A DNA stretch of 64,000 bases from Paraburkholderia ferrariae NBRC 106233 (GTDB taxonomy: Bacteria > Pseudomonadota > Gammaproteobacteria > Burkholderiales > Burkholderiaceae). Shown piece by piece: positions 54,618-62,844 of this stretch; positions within the stretch are counted from its first letter, which is position 1, and every line of letters starts with the position of its first letter. The notes under the pieces are model-generated. The model did not search any database. It was not told the DNA's origin and was given only the letters and a program-made list of their open reading frames with translations. The position numbers and the translations under genes are program-made. The stretch lies in NCBI RefSeq assembly GCF_000685035.1, contig NZ_BAYB01000028.1, positions 62,001 to 126,000 of the forward strand, in the 5' to 3' direction.

Positions 54618-55364
54618 TCAGTCGTCGAGCGCGTGCGGGCCGATCAGGTCGATGCGGTCGGTGCAGATCGTATCGACGCCCCAGCTCACCAGCAGCCGGG
54701 CGCGTTCGAGGTCGTTCACCGTATAGACGAGCATGTGCAGCCCAGCCGCTTTGATGCGATCGACGAGGGCCTCGTCGAGGTAGCGGTGGCTCGCGTGCAG
54801 CGATACGCACGCCAGATCGGCGGTCTGTTCGCGCCAGTCCGCGGGCACGTGCTCGAATAGCAGCCCGCGCGGCAGATCGGGCGCCGCCTCGGAGGCGGCG
54901 GCGAGCGCATCGAACGAAAACGACGACAGGAGCGGCGGCGGCGTCACCCCGCTCCACAGCCGCGCGGCCTCAAGCGCCACGAGCCGCCCCGTCTCCCGCT
55001 CCCTGCCCGGACACGGCTTGATCTCCACGTTCGCCGCCAGCCCTTCTTCGCGGCAGCACGCGGCCACCTGGGCGAGCGTGGGCATGATCTCGCCCGCGAA
55101 GCGGGCATCGCGCCAGCTGCCGGCGTCGAGCGCGGCGATTTCGTCGTAACGCAGTTGCGCCGCGGCGCCCTGGCCGTTCGAGGTCCGCGCCACCGTGTCG
55201 TCGTGCAGCAGGAAGACGACGTCGTCGGCCGACAGCTTGGCGTCGAACTCCACCAGCGTGTGCCCGAAGCGGGCGCCCGTGCGCAGACCCGCCAGCGTGT
55301 TCTCGGGCGCGAGCGTGCCGCCGCCCCGGTGCGCGCAGACGCGCGGATACGGCCAGGATTTCAT
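54618..55364 (-). CDS. ugpQ: Glycerophosphodiester phosphodiesterase
   Basis: A 248-residue TIM barrel with the family motifs CAHRGGGTLAPENTL, EFDAKLSADDVVFLLHD and NVEIKPCPG (metal-binding Glu and catalytic His). It lacks a signal peptide, so it is the cytoplasmic type that cleaves glycerophosphodiesters to glycerol-3-phosphate and an alcohol. It follows dgt after 32 bases. Confidence 0.94.
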   Translation of the reverse strand: MKSWPYPRVCAHRGGGTLAPENTLAGLRTGARFGHTLVEFDAKLSADDVVFLLHDDTVARTSNGQGAAAQLRYDEIAALDAGSWRDARFAGEIMPTLAQVAACCREEGLAANVEIKPCPGRERETGRLVALEAARLWSGVTPPPLLSSFSFDALAAASEAAPDLPRGLLFEHVPADWREQTADLACVSLHASHRYLDEALVDRIKAAGLHMLVYTVNDLERARLLVSWGVDTICTDRIDLIGPHALDD

Positions 55365-55396
55365 CCGTTGAACTCCGGAAAGTAGAAGCGCTGCAG

Positions 55397-56599
55397 TCAG
55401 ACGTCGTCGGAGACGACGAAGAGGCGCCGGTATTCCTTCAATGCGTACCGGTCGGTCATGCCGGCAATGTAGTGCGCGATCAGCCGCGGCTGCGCCGAAG
55501 CGTCGGGCGACTGGTAAGCGGGCGGCAGGAGGCGCGAATCGTCCGAGAAGGCTTCGAAGAGGCCCTTCACCACGCGCTGCGCCTTGTTCGCCATGCGCAT
55601 CACGCGATAGTGCCGGTACAGGTTGCGGTAGAGGAAGCGCTTGAGGGCCGCGGCCTGCGCGGCCACGCCCGCGCTGTGGGCCACGAGCGGCGGCGCGGCG
55701 CGCACCTCGTCGAGCGAGCGCGGTGCGTGCCGGGCCAGATTGCGGCTCGTCTCCTCGATCAGATCGACGACGAGCGTGTTGATGATGCGCCGCACCGTCT
55801 CGTGAACGAGGCGCCGCCCCTCGATCCGCGGAAAGTCGGCGCACGCCGCCTCGTAGTGCGTCTGCCAGAGTTCCACTTCGGCCAGTTGCTCGATGGCGAG
55901 CAGGCCGGAACGCAGACCGTCGTCCACGTCGTGATTGTTGTACGCGATCTCGTCCGCGATATTGGCGATCTGCGCCTCGATCGACGGCTGACGCCCGAGC
56001 AGGAAGCGCTCGCCCAGATCGCCAAGCCGCCGCGCGTTCTCGCGCGAGCAATGCTTGAGGATGCCCTCGCGCGTCTCGAAGCACAGATTCAGGCCGTTGA
56101 AGGCGCCGTAGTGCTCTTCGAGTTCGTCCACCACGGCGAGGCTCTGCAGGTTGTGCTCGAAGCCGCCATGCTCGCGCATGCAGTCGTTGAGCGCATCCTG
56201 CCCGGCATGGCCGAACGGCGTATGGCCGAGATCGTGAGCCAGCGAGATCGCTTCGACGAGATCCTCGTTCACGCGCAGGTTGCGCGCGACCGAGCGCGCG
56301 ATCTGCGCGACTTCGAGGCTGTGCGTGAGCCGCGTGCGAAAAAGATCGCCTTCGTGGTTCACGAACACCTGGGTCTTGTACTCGAGCCGGCGGAACGCGG
56401 TGGAGTGGACGATGCGGTCGCGGTCGCGCTGAAATTCGCTGCGCGCGGCAGGCGGCGGCTCGGGATAGCGCCGTCCGCGCGTCTCGCTCGCGCGAGCCGC
56501 GTAGGGCGCGAGCCCCGCCTCGAGCGCAGCGGCACGCTGAGCGCTCGCGCCGCCTATCTGGCTCTGGCCGGCTGAATGTTCGCTGCGACTGTCGCTCAC
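55397..56599 (-). CDS. dgt: dGTP triphosphohydrolase-like protein
   Basis: A 400-residue HD-domain enzyme of the shorter Dgt type 2 subfamily. It has RLEYKTQVFVNHEGDLFRTRL, then the His of THSLEV, the His-Asp of LAHDLGHTPFGHAG and the distal Asp of ADEIAYNNHDVDDG. It should split dNTPs into nucleoside and triphosphate. The GTG at 56599 was chosen because GGAGG sits four bases upstream (GGAGGAACC). It follows aroB after 32 bases, a common order in betaproteobacteria. Confidence 0.93.
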   Translation of the reverse strand: MSDSRSEHSAGQSQIGGASAQRAAALEAGLAPYAARASETRGRRYPEPPPAARSEFQRDRDRIVHSTAFRRLEYKTQVFVNHEGDLFRTRLTHSLEVAQIARSVARNLRVNEDLVEAISLAHDLGHTPFGHAGQDALNDCMREHGGFEHNLQSLAVVDELEEHYGAFNGLNLCFETREGILKHCSRENARRLGDLGERFLLGRQPSIEAQIANIADEIAYNNHDVDDGLRSGLLAIEQLAEVELWQTHYEAACADFPRIEGRRLVHETVRRIINTLVVDLIEETSRNLARHAPRSLDEVRAAPPLVAHSAGVAAQAAALKRFLYRNLYRHYRVMRMANKAQRVVKGLFEAFSDDSRLLPPAYQSPDASAQPRLIAHYIAGMTDRYALKEYRRLFVVSDDV

Positions 56600-56631
56600 C
56601 GGTTCCTCCGCAAGCTGTGTGGGCGGCGCGC

Positions 56632-57714
56632 TCAGTCCTTCGTCGTGGCGGCGAGCGTAGCCGCGACGGCCTCGTCGGGCGCGCGCGTGATCAGCGTGTC
56701 GCCGAAGCGTTTCAGCAGGATGAACTTGATCGCCCCGCCTTCGGCCTTCTTGTCCACCTGCATCAGGTCGACATAGCGGCCGGCGCCGAGCGCGGGCGCG
56801 CGCACCGGCAGCTTCGCGGCCGCCACCACGCGCACGAGCCGCTCGCGCGAGGCTTCGTCCAGATGGCCGAGCCGCACCGAGAGATCGGCCGCCATCACCA
56901 TGCCGCAGCCCACCGCCTCGCCATGCAGCCACTCGCCGTAACCGAGACCCGCCTCGATCGCATGGCCGAACGTGTGACCGAAGTTCAGGATCGCGCGCAG
57001 ACCGCCTTCGCGCTCGTCGGCTGCCACCACGGATGCCTTGATCTCGCACGAGCGCTTCACCGCGTGCGCGAGCGCCTGCGGATCGCAGCGGTTCAGCGCC
57101 TCGACGTTCGCCTCGATCCAGTCGAAAAATCCGGCGTCGGCAATGGCGCCGGTCTTGATGACCTCGGCGATGCCGGCCGCCAGCTCGCGCGGCGGCAGCG
57201 TGGAGAGCACGCCGATATCGGCGATCACGGCCTGCGGCTGGTAGAACGCGCCGATCATGTTCTTGCCGAGCGGATGGTTGATCCCCGTCTTGCCGCCCAC
57301 CGACGAATCGACCTGCGAAAGCAGCGTGGTCGGCACCTGGATGAACGGCACGCCGCGCATGTAGCAGGCCGCGGCGAAGCCCGTCATGTCGCCCGTCACG
57401 CCGCCGCCGAGCGCGATCAGCGTGGTCTTGCGGTCGGCGCGCGCGGTGAGGAGCGCGTCGAATATCGCGTTGAGCGTTTCCCAGTTCTTGTGCGCCTCGC
57501 CGTCCGGCAGCACCACGGTGCTGACGTCCTTGCCGAGCGGCGCGAGTGCGGCACGCAGGGTGTCGCCGTACAGCGGATCGACGACGGTATTCGTGACGAT
57601 CGTCACCGACTTGCCCGCGATATGCGGCGCAAAGAGCGCCGTCTGACCGATGAGGCCGGTGCCGATGTGGATGGGGTAGGCGCGGTCGCCCAGTTCGACG
57701 TTGACGGTAATCAT
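56632..57714 (-). CDS. aroB: 3-dehydroquinate synthase
   Basis: A 360-residue NAD- and metal-dependent enzyme of the shikimate pathway. Motifs include LPDGEAHKNWETL, ALGGGVTGDMTGFAA, PTTLLSQVDSSVGGKTGIN and the metal His residues in GHTFGHAIE and the HGEAV region. I prefer the ATG at 57714 (MITVNVELGDRAYPI); another ATG three codons upstream is possible. aroK lies 25 bases upstream. Confidence 0.96.
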   Translation of the reverse strand: MITVNVELGDRAYPIHIGTGLIGQTALFAPHIAGKSVTIVTNTVVDPLYGDTLRAALAPLGKDVSTVVLPDGEAHKNWETLNAIFDALLTARADRKTTLIALGGGVTGDMTGFAAACYMRGVPFIQVPTTLLSQVDSSVGGKTGINHPLGKNMIGAFYQPQAVIADIGVLSTLPPRELAAGIAEVIKTGAIADAGFFDWIEANVEALNRCDPQALAHAVKRSCEIKASVVAADEREGGLRAILNFGHTFGHAIEAGLGYGEWLHGEAVGCGMVMAADLSVRLGHLDEASRERLVRVVAAAKLPVRAPALGAGRYVDLMQVDKKAEGGAIKFILLKRFGDTLITRAPDEAVAATLAATTKD

Positions 57715-57739
57715 GCTGGCCATTATGACTGACGCGCCC

Positions 57740-58285
57740 TCAGCGCGCCGGGGTTCGCGCGACGCCGGCCATGTCGAGCTGCATCAGCACCATGTTGACG
57801 AGCCCGTTCACCGACGGCCGGCCCGTTTCGATGACGAAGTCGGCGACCTCGCGGTAGAGCGGGTCGCGCACTTCATAAAGCGCTTCCAGCCGCGCCTTCG
57901 GGTCTTCGGTCTGCAGCAGCGGCCGGTTCTTGTCGCGGCGGGTGCGCAGCCACAGGTCGTGCGGCGTCGCGCGCAGATAGACGACGAAGCCGCGCGCCTT
58001 GAGCGCCGCGCGGTTCTCGGGCCGCAGTACGGCGCCGCCGCCGGTCGCGAGCACGATGCCCTCGCGGTTCGTCAGTTCGTCGATCATATGGGCCTCGCGC
58101 TCGCGAAAGCCCGGCTCGCCTTCCAGCTCGAAGATCACCGGAATGCGTGCGCCCGTACGGGCCTCGATCTCGTGGTCGGAGTCGAAAAACTCACGCTCCA
58201 GCCGGCGCGCGACCGCCCGGCCCACGGTCGTCTTGCCGGCGCCCATGAGCCCTACGAAAAAAACATTGGCGTTTGCGTCCCGCAC
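57740..58285 (-). CDS. aroK: Shikimate kinase
   Basis: A 181-residue P-loop kinase with Walker A GLMGAGKTT (residues 12-20), the shikimate-binding FFDSDHEIE and ATGGGAV, and LRATPHDLWLRTRRDKNRPLL at the lid. It phosphorylates shikimate. The GTG at 58285 fits the known N-terminus of the family in Burkholderia (RDANANVFFVGLMG); no ATG is available nearby. The 157 bases between it and pilQ hold no gene. Confidence 0.94.
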   Translation of the reverse strand: MRDANANVFFVGLMGAGKTTVGRAVARRLEREFFDSDHEIEARTGARIPVIFELEGEPGFREREAHMIDELTNREGIVLATGGGAVLRPENRAALKARGFVVYLRATPHDLWLRTRRDKNRPLLQTEDPKARLEALYEVRDPLYREVADFVIETGRPSVNGLVNMVLMQLDMAGVARTPAR

Positions 58286-58442
58286 TTGCAGCGTTTCCAG
58301 GTTGAGGTTGGTGCCGCAGCTTACTGGCAAAGCGGCGGGGTTGTCGAGCCTGCGGGCCGTGGCGGCAGCGGCCGCCGGCGGCGCGCGGCCGGTCCACGCG
58401 GGCCGCCGCGGCTCTTTGCGACAGGCTCGCGTTAATTGGGGG

Positions 58443-60071
58443 TCAATTCTCACCGACGACGCGCGGCGTGATGAACACCACCAGTTCGCTGCGCTGGTCG
58501 CGGTGCGCCCGATGCGAAAAAAGCGCGCCCAGGATGGGTATTTTGCCCAGGAGCGGCACACGCGTCACATCGTCGCGGTCGTCGGTCGCGTCGATGCCGC
58601 CTATCGTCACGGTGCCGCCGTCCTCGATCTCGACGCGCGTCTGCACGTGTTTCGTATTGATTGCGGGCCCCCCGGCGGTCTGCTCGCCAACGCTGTCCTT
58701 GGCCACGTCGAGGTCCAGAATCACGTGTCCATCGGGCGTGATCTGCGGCTCGACTTCCAGCTTCAGGCTCGCGCGGCGGAATTGCACGCCGGACACCCCC
58801 TGCGCGACTTTCGCCTGGTAGGGCACCTCGGTGCCCTGCTCGACGATGGCGCGCGTGCGGTCGGCCGTGACGACGCGCGGGCTCGACACCACGCGCCCGC
58901 GCCCCTCGGCCTCGAGCGCGCTCAACTGGATATCGAGCAGGCGCGTGGCACCCGCGGCCAGCAGCGAAATCCCGGCCTGCGCGGGGCCGAAGCCCGAGAG
59001 CGCGCCGGCCGTGAGGTCGTAGAGCGTGCCGTCCTGAGCGCCGTGCAGACCGCGCACCTGACCATCGGCGCTCGTGGACGCGAGTCCCAGCCGCACACCC
59101 AGTTCGCGCGACAGCCCCTCCTCCCCCTCGACGATGCGCGCCTCGATCAGCACCTGCCGGGCGGGCGTATCGAGCAGTTCGATCAGGTCGGCCATCTGGT
59201 CGAGGCGTGCGGGCAGATCGGTCACGAAGAGCAGGTTCGTGCGCGCGTCGGCCACCGCGGCGCCGCGCTTCGAAAGGGCGCGCTGCGTACCCGAACCGTT
59301 CAGGAGGCGCCGGACGTCCTCGGCGCGCGCGTAGTGCAGTTCGAACGCGCGGCTCGCCAGCGGCTCCAGTTCGGCGGCCCGCGCGTGCGCTTCGAAACGC
59401 TGCCGCTCGCGGGCGGCCAGATCGGCGGCCGGCGCGACCCAGATGACGTTGCCGGTGCGCTCCATCGCGAGCCCGTTCACCTCCAGCAGCAGATCGAAGG
59501 CTACACGCCACGGCACGCGGTTCAGCCGCAGCGTCACCTGGCCGCGCACGCGTTCGCTGGCTACGATGTTGAGTCGGGTGAAGGCCGCGAACGCCTGGAG
59601 CACGGCAGAGAGCTCCGCTCGCTGGAAGTTCAGCGTGATCGGGCGGTCGGGCGGCAAACCATCGGACTTCGACGCGGGATCGCTCAGCCGCGGCAACGCA
59701 CGCATTGGGACGGGCGGCCCTTCCAGCGGCTCGCCGGCCGTGGCTGCGGCGCCCGTGCTCGTTCCCGCGCCCGCACTCGCACCGGAGCCGCTGCGTGGGG
59801 CGTCGCCAGCGCGTCCCACCGCGCCTTGCGCCCCGGCGCCCGGGGCGCCGTTCGTCTCGCTCGCTCCGTTCGTCTCGCTCGCGAAAGGATTGGGCGTCCA
59901 ACCCGTGGCGCCGTCTCCATCGGCACCGTCAGGCAACGGCGGCACCGAATAGCGCGCGATGGCGCGTGCGCCGGTTTCCAGCGTGGGCAGAGGCGGCGGC
60001 ACGGCGGATTCGGCATCGACCACGAATCCCGCGCAAGCCAGCGTCAATAACGCCGCGTGCAGGCCCCTCAT
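58443..60071 (-). CDS. pilQ: Type IV pilus secretin PilQ, compact form
   Basis: A 542-residue outer membrane secretin. A signal peptide (cleavage near residue 20) is followed by a Gly/Ala/Thr-rich low-complexity linker (about 50-115) that includes a repeated ASETNG unit. An STN domain (LNFQRAELSAVLQAFAAFT), one N1-type domain (FELHYARAEDVRRLL) and the secretin core come next, ending VPLLGKIPILGALF and LVVFITPRVV. It lacks the N-terminal AMIN domains of the longer PilQ proteins (over 700 residues). Its start overlaps the pilO-P stop by four bases. Confidence 0.9.
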   Translation of the reverse strand: MRGLHAALLTLACAGFVVDAESAVPPPLPTLETGARAIARYSVPPLPDGADGDGATGWTPNPFASETNGASETNGAPGAGAQGAVGRAGDAPRSGSGASAGAGTSTGAAATAGEPLEGPPVPMRALPRLSDPASKSDGLPPDRPITLNFQRAELSAVLQAFAAFTRLNIVASERVRGQVTLRLNRVPWRVAFDLLLEVNGLAMERTGNVIWVAPAADLAARERQRFEAHARAAELEPLASRAFELHYARAEDVRRLLNGSGTQRALSKRGAAVADARTNLLFVTDLPARLDQMADLIELLDTPARQVLIEARIVEGEEGLSRELGVRLGLASTSADGQVRGLHGAQDGTLYDLTAGALSGFGPAQAGISLLAAGATRLLDIQLSALEAEGRGRVVSSPRVVTADRTRAIVEQGTEVPYQAKVAQGVSGVQFRRASLKLEVEPQITPDGHVILDLDVAKDSVGEQTAGGPAINTKHVQTRVEIEDGGTVTIGGIDATDDRDDVTRVPLLGKIPILGALFSHRAHRDQRSELVVFITPRVVGEN

Positions 60072-60940
60072 TTCGGCTCCTCCGCCCAGGCCAGCCGCTG
60101 GCTCGCGCCGCCGGACGAGAGCAGCACGTGCGTCGGGGCAATCTGCTCGATACGGCCCGCGCCGAATGGCTGTCCGGCTTTCACGGCCTCGGTACTCGTC
60201 GGCGTTTCGACGAGCGCGACGATATTCCCACTGTCCTGCAGGATGCCAGCGAGTCGCAGCGAACTTGCGGCTGCCGCCACGGCCAGGCCATCCGCGAACG
60301 GATCGATTTGCGAGACTTCGTTGCCGGCGGCGTGGCGACTCAAATGAACAGCAGGCAACCGTTCAAAAACCTGCAGCGCCGCGCTAATCGAAAGCCCGTT
60401 GCCTGCGTTGCGCTTGATCGAGATTTCGACGGGAACGATCAAACCCGGCGCCACGGTCAGTCCGACCAGCAGGCTTTGCATCTGCGCAAAACCGCCCTGC
60501 GCGGTCAGCTTGAGCATGCGGTAAGCCTCTGCGCCCGATCCGCCGGACGCCGCCGGTTCGAGCGACAACAAGGACAAGCCCGATCTCACTGCGAGCTCGG
60601 ACACGCCGCGCACCTCGTCGGCCGCGGAATCCGCGTACTGGCGCGGCCTGGACGCTCCTGACGCCGCCGCGGCCCGGAGCGCAGGCAAACTGCTCACGGT
60701 TCGCTGCGCTTTCGAAAGAGAGCTTGCGGCATTGGCCAAAGCCGCCTCGGCTGCATGCAGCCCGGCGAGATCCCATGCGACGCAGGCAAGACCTGCAAGC
60801 CCCGCGGCAAGTGCCGCCAGCACCACGAAGACACCGAGCCGCTGCCGCGCATTCCACGTATGCAAAAGCGCCCAACGGCGCAGGGCGCCGCCGTTTCCGC
60901 CCTCAAACAACGTCACACGCCCGCTCAACACACCATTCAT
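60068..60940 (-). CDS. PilO-PilP fusion protein of the type IV pilus alignment complex
   Basis: A 290-residue protein. Residues 1-35 are cytoplasmic, 36-58 form one membrane helix (LGVFVVLAALAAGLAGLACV), then a coiled coil (LAGLHAAEAALANAASSLS) and a ferredoxin-like PilO domain up to about 210. The last 80 residues begin QIDPFADGL and contain LRLAGILQDSGNIVALVETP and VKAGQPFGAGRIEQIAPTHVLL, which match the homology region of PilP, a separate lipoprotein in most bacteria. There is no lipobox, so the PilP part is anchored by the PilO helix instead. It overlaps pilN and pilQ by four bases on each side. Confidence 0.82.
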   Translation of the reverse strand: MNGVLSGRVTLFEGGNGGALRRWALLHTWNARQRLGVFVVLAALAAGLAGLACVAWDLAGLHAAEAALANAASSLSKAQRTVSSLPALRAAAASGASRPRQYADSAADEVRGVSELAVRSGLSLLSLEPAASGGSGAEAYRMLKLTAQGGFAQMQSLLVGLTVAPGLIVPVEISIKRNAGNGLSISAALQVFERLPAVHLSRHAAGNEVSQIDPFADGLAVAAAASSLRLAGILQDSGNIVALVETPTSTEAVKAGQPFGAGRIEQIAPTHVLLSSGGASQRLAWAEEPK

Positions 60941-61602
60941 TTCGCACTCCTCTTTTCCATGGCGCTACTGGCCGCCACCGGCTTTGCCGCTGTCGCGGCG
61001 TCGCGCCAGACAAGCCGCGCAATCACGCGGATCGGTTGCACCGGGGCAGTCTGTTGTTTCGCGCCGCTCGCTGGGGCGGCCCGCTTCAGCTCGCGCACGT
61101 TCACGGCGTCAGCCTCGGGCAAGGTCCGCAGTCGTTCGAGCCACGCAGCGGCCGCGGTCTCGTCGGCGGCCGTCGCCTGAAGCTCCGTTTCGTTGTCGTG
61201 CTGCGCGACCTGCTGCAACACGACACCGACCGTTGCCTCACTGGCCAGCGCATCGAACAGCGTCACCAGATGATTGAGCGGCTTCGCTTGCCGCTGCGCC
61301 AGTTCCGCAGCGGTACGTTGCGCCGTTGCCTCGCTCTCCAGCCGCCTCGCCTCGGCTAGCGGCGCGCTCAGTCGCGCCGCCGCCTGCTCCAGCGTCTCGC
61401 GCTTCGCCTCTGCCTCGCCGCGCAGCCACCGTTGCCATGCCGCGAGTGGCGCCGCACACGTGCATCCCAGCAGCAGCGCCGCGCACCATTCGAATAGCCT
61501 GTGGCGGCGCCGCCGGCGCATCTCTCGCTGCCGCCACGGCAGCAGGTTGAATCCCACGCCCAACGCCGTGCGATTCCCAATGCTGCGGCCCCCGCCCCTC
61601 AT
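60937..61602 (-). CDS. pilN: Type IV pilus assembly protein PilN
   Basis: A 221-residue protein. The N-terminal segment FNLLPWRQRE is the conserved INLLPWR motif that binds PilM; a membrane helix (about residues 38-56) and a coiled-coil and ferredoxin-like periplasmic domain follow. It pairs with PilO. The ATG at 61602 overlaps the pilM stop by four bases. Confidence 0.9.
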   Translation of the reverse strand: MRGGGRSIGNRTALGVGFNLLPWRQREMRRRRRHRLFEWCAALLLGCTCAAPLAAWQRWLRGEAEAKRETLEQAAARLSAPLAEARRLESEATAQRTAAELAQRQAKPLNHLVTLFDALASEATVGVVLQQVAQHDNETELQATAADETAAAAWLERLRTLPEADAVNVRELKRAAPASGAKQQTAPVQPIRVIARLVWRDAATAAKPVAASSAMEKRSAK

Positions 61603-62585
61603 TCGCTCACTCCGCGCAGCGCAAGGCCGAATGCCACCGCACAGGCCGGGTTGTGCAGCAGGTCCGCCGCCAGCGGCCGCTCGGGGTCGGCCAGCGCTGC
61701 GCATTCGAACGGCAGGATCGGGCAGCCCAGCACGTCACCCATATCCCGGAGCGTGAAGTGCACGCCGCGAAGCAGGCCGATGTCGCCCGCAACCACCGCG
61801 CAGCCCGCCTGTTCGTCCCGCACGAGGTCGCGCAGCGCCTCGACGAGGTCCGCATATTCGAGCGCAGGAAAGCGCATCTCGCGCGCAATCGCGTTGTCGG
61901 CCATCGCCCAACCGCGGATGCCCTCGGCGCCGATCCACAGCGCCACGTAAGGCTCGTGCGGCGACAGTTCGTACGCAGCCGCGTGGCGCATCGCGCGCAG
62001 CGCGGCATGCGCTTCGTCGTCCACCGCGCTCAAGGTGACGCCCGCCATGGCTGCGCATTCGATGCGCGCCTCCAGATGCGCCCGCGCCGTGGCGGCGATC
62101 GTGACCTGCGTGCCACCCGGCAGCGCGCCGGCCCACGGCGCCACGCGCCAGTCCACGGCGAGCTCGTGACGCTCGATGCCGGCCACGCGCTCCGCCTCCG
62201 CCAGCACGAGCGGTTCGAGTTCGGCGTAGATCCGCGATTCGTCCGCCGCGCAGCCCAGAGGCGCGAGCTGCGCCAGCGGCACGGTCGCGACGAGCGTGGC
62301 GCTCGCGGGCAGCGCCATGGCGCAGCGCATCGAAGCGCCCAGGCACTCGCGCGGCACCTGCCCGAACGCGCTGCGCAAAGCCTCCACGACCGCATCCCGA
62401 TCGACGATATCCCCGCCCGCCATGGCCTCGCGCGCCAGCGGCACACTCGCCAGCCACTCAAGGCGCAACGGGCTCGAGCCGAACAGACGCCGGCTCAGCA
62501 CCGCCAGCGTGATTCCGCGCGCCGCCACGTCAACTCCCGCCGCAAAACGGCGCGCGCCCAGCAACATCGGTTTCCCGAAGTTCAT
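61599..62585 (-). CDS. pilM: Type IV pilus assembly protein PilM
   Basis: A 328-residue cytoplasmic protein of the actin-like ATPase fold (DVAARGITLAVLSRR at the first phosphate loop). It binds the PilN N-terminus and links the inner membrane complex to the pilus motors. It is more diverged than pilN and pilQ, and the call leans on the cluster context. The ATG at 62585 was chosen as the start closest to the fold. It is divergent from the PBP1a gene. Confidence 0.82.
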   Translation of the reverse strand: MNFGKPMLLGARRFAAGVDVAARGITLAVLSRRLFGSSPLRLEWLASVPLAREAMAGGDIVDRDAVVEALRSAFGQVPRECLGASMRCAMALPASATLVATVPLAQLAPLGCAADESRIYAELEPLVLAEAERVAGIERHELAVDWRVAPWAGALPGGTQVTIAATARAHLEARIECAAMAGVTLSAVDDEAHAALRAMRHAAAYELSPHEPYVALWIGAEGIRGWAMADNAIAREMRFPALEYADLVEALRDLVRDEQAGCAVVAGDIGLLRGVHFTLRDMGDVLGCPILPFECAALADPERPLAADLLHNPACAVAFGLALRGVSE

Positions 62586-62812
62586 TGCAATCCCCCACTC
62601 GCTACGCCCGCCACGAACCATTCGCGGCATTTGCGGTGAGGATCATTGTGCGAACCCGCGGGGTCCGCGAATACTCGGCCGAACGGCCAAACCTCACCGC
62701 CGCCGCTGGTCTTGCCCGAGGGCCGCGTCTAGAGTGCGGATATGCGTCTGGCGGTTCCCATGGTTCCGGCCGCGCCCGTGTAAGCGTTTAGAAAGCGACA
62801 CGGGTGGGCGGC

Positions 62813-62818
62813 TATAAT
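62813..62818 (+). promoter_or_regulatory. -10 box of the PBP1a gene
   Basis: A perfect TATAAT lies 27 bases before the ATG at 62845, leaving a leader of only about 20 bases. No good -35 hexamer is seen and no clear Shine-Dalgarno sequence precedes the ATG. The 259-base gap to pilM contains nothing else recognisable. Confidence 0.5.
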
Positions 62819-62844
62819 CGCCGGACTGTTTTTCCGGTATCCGT

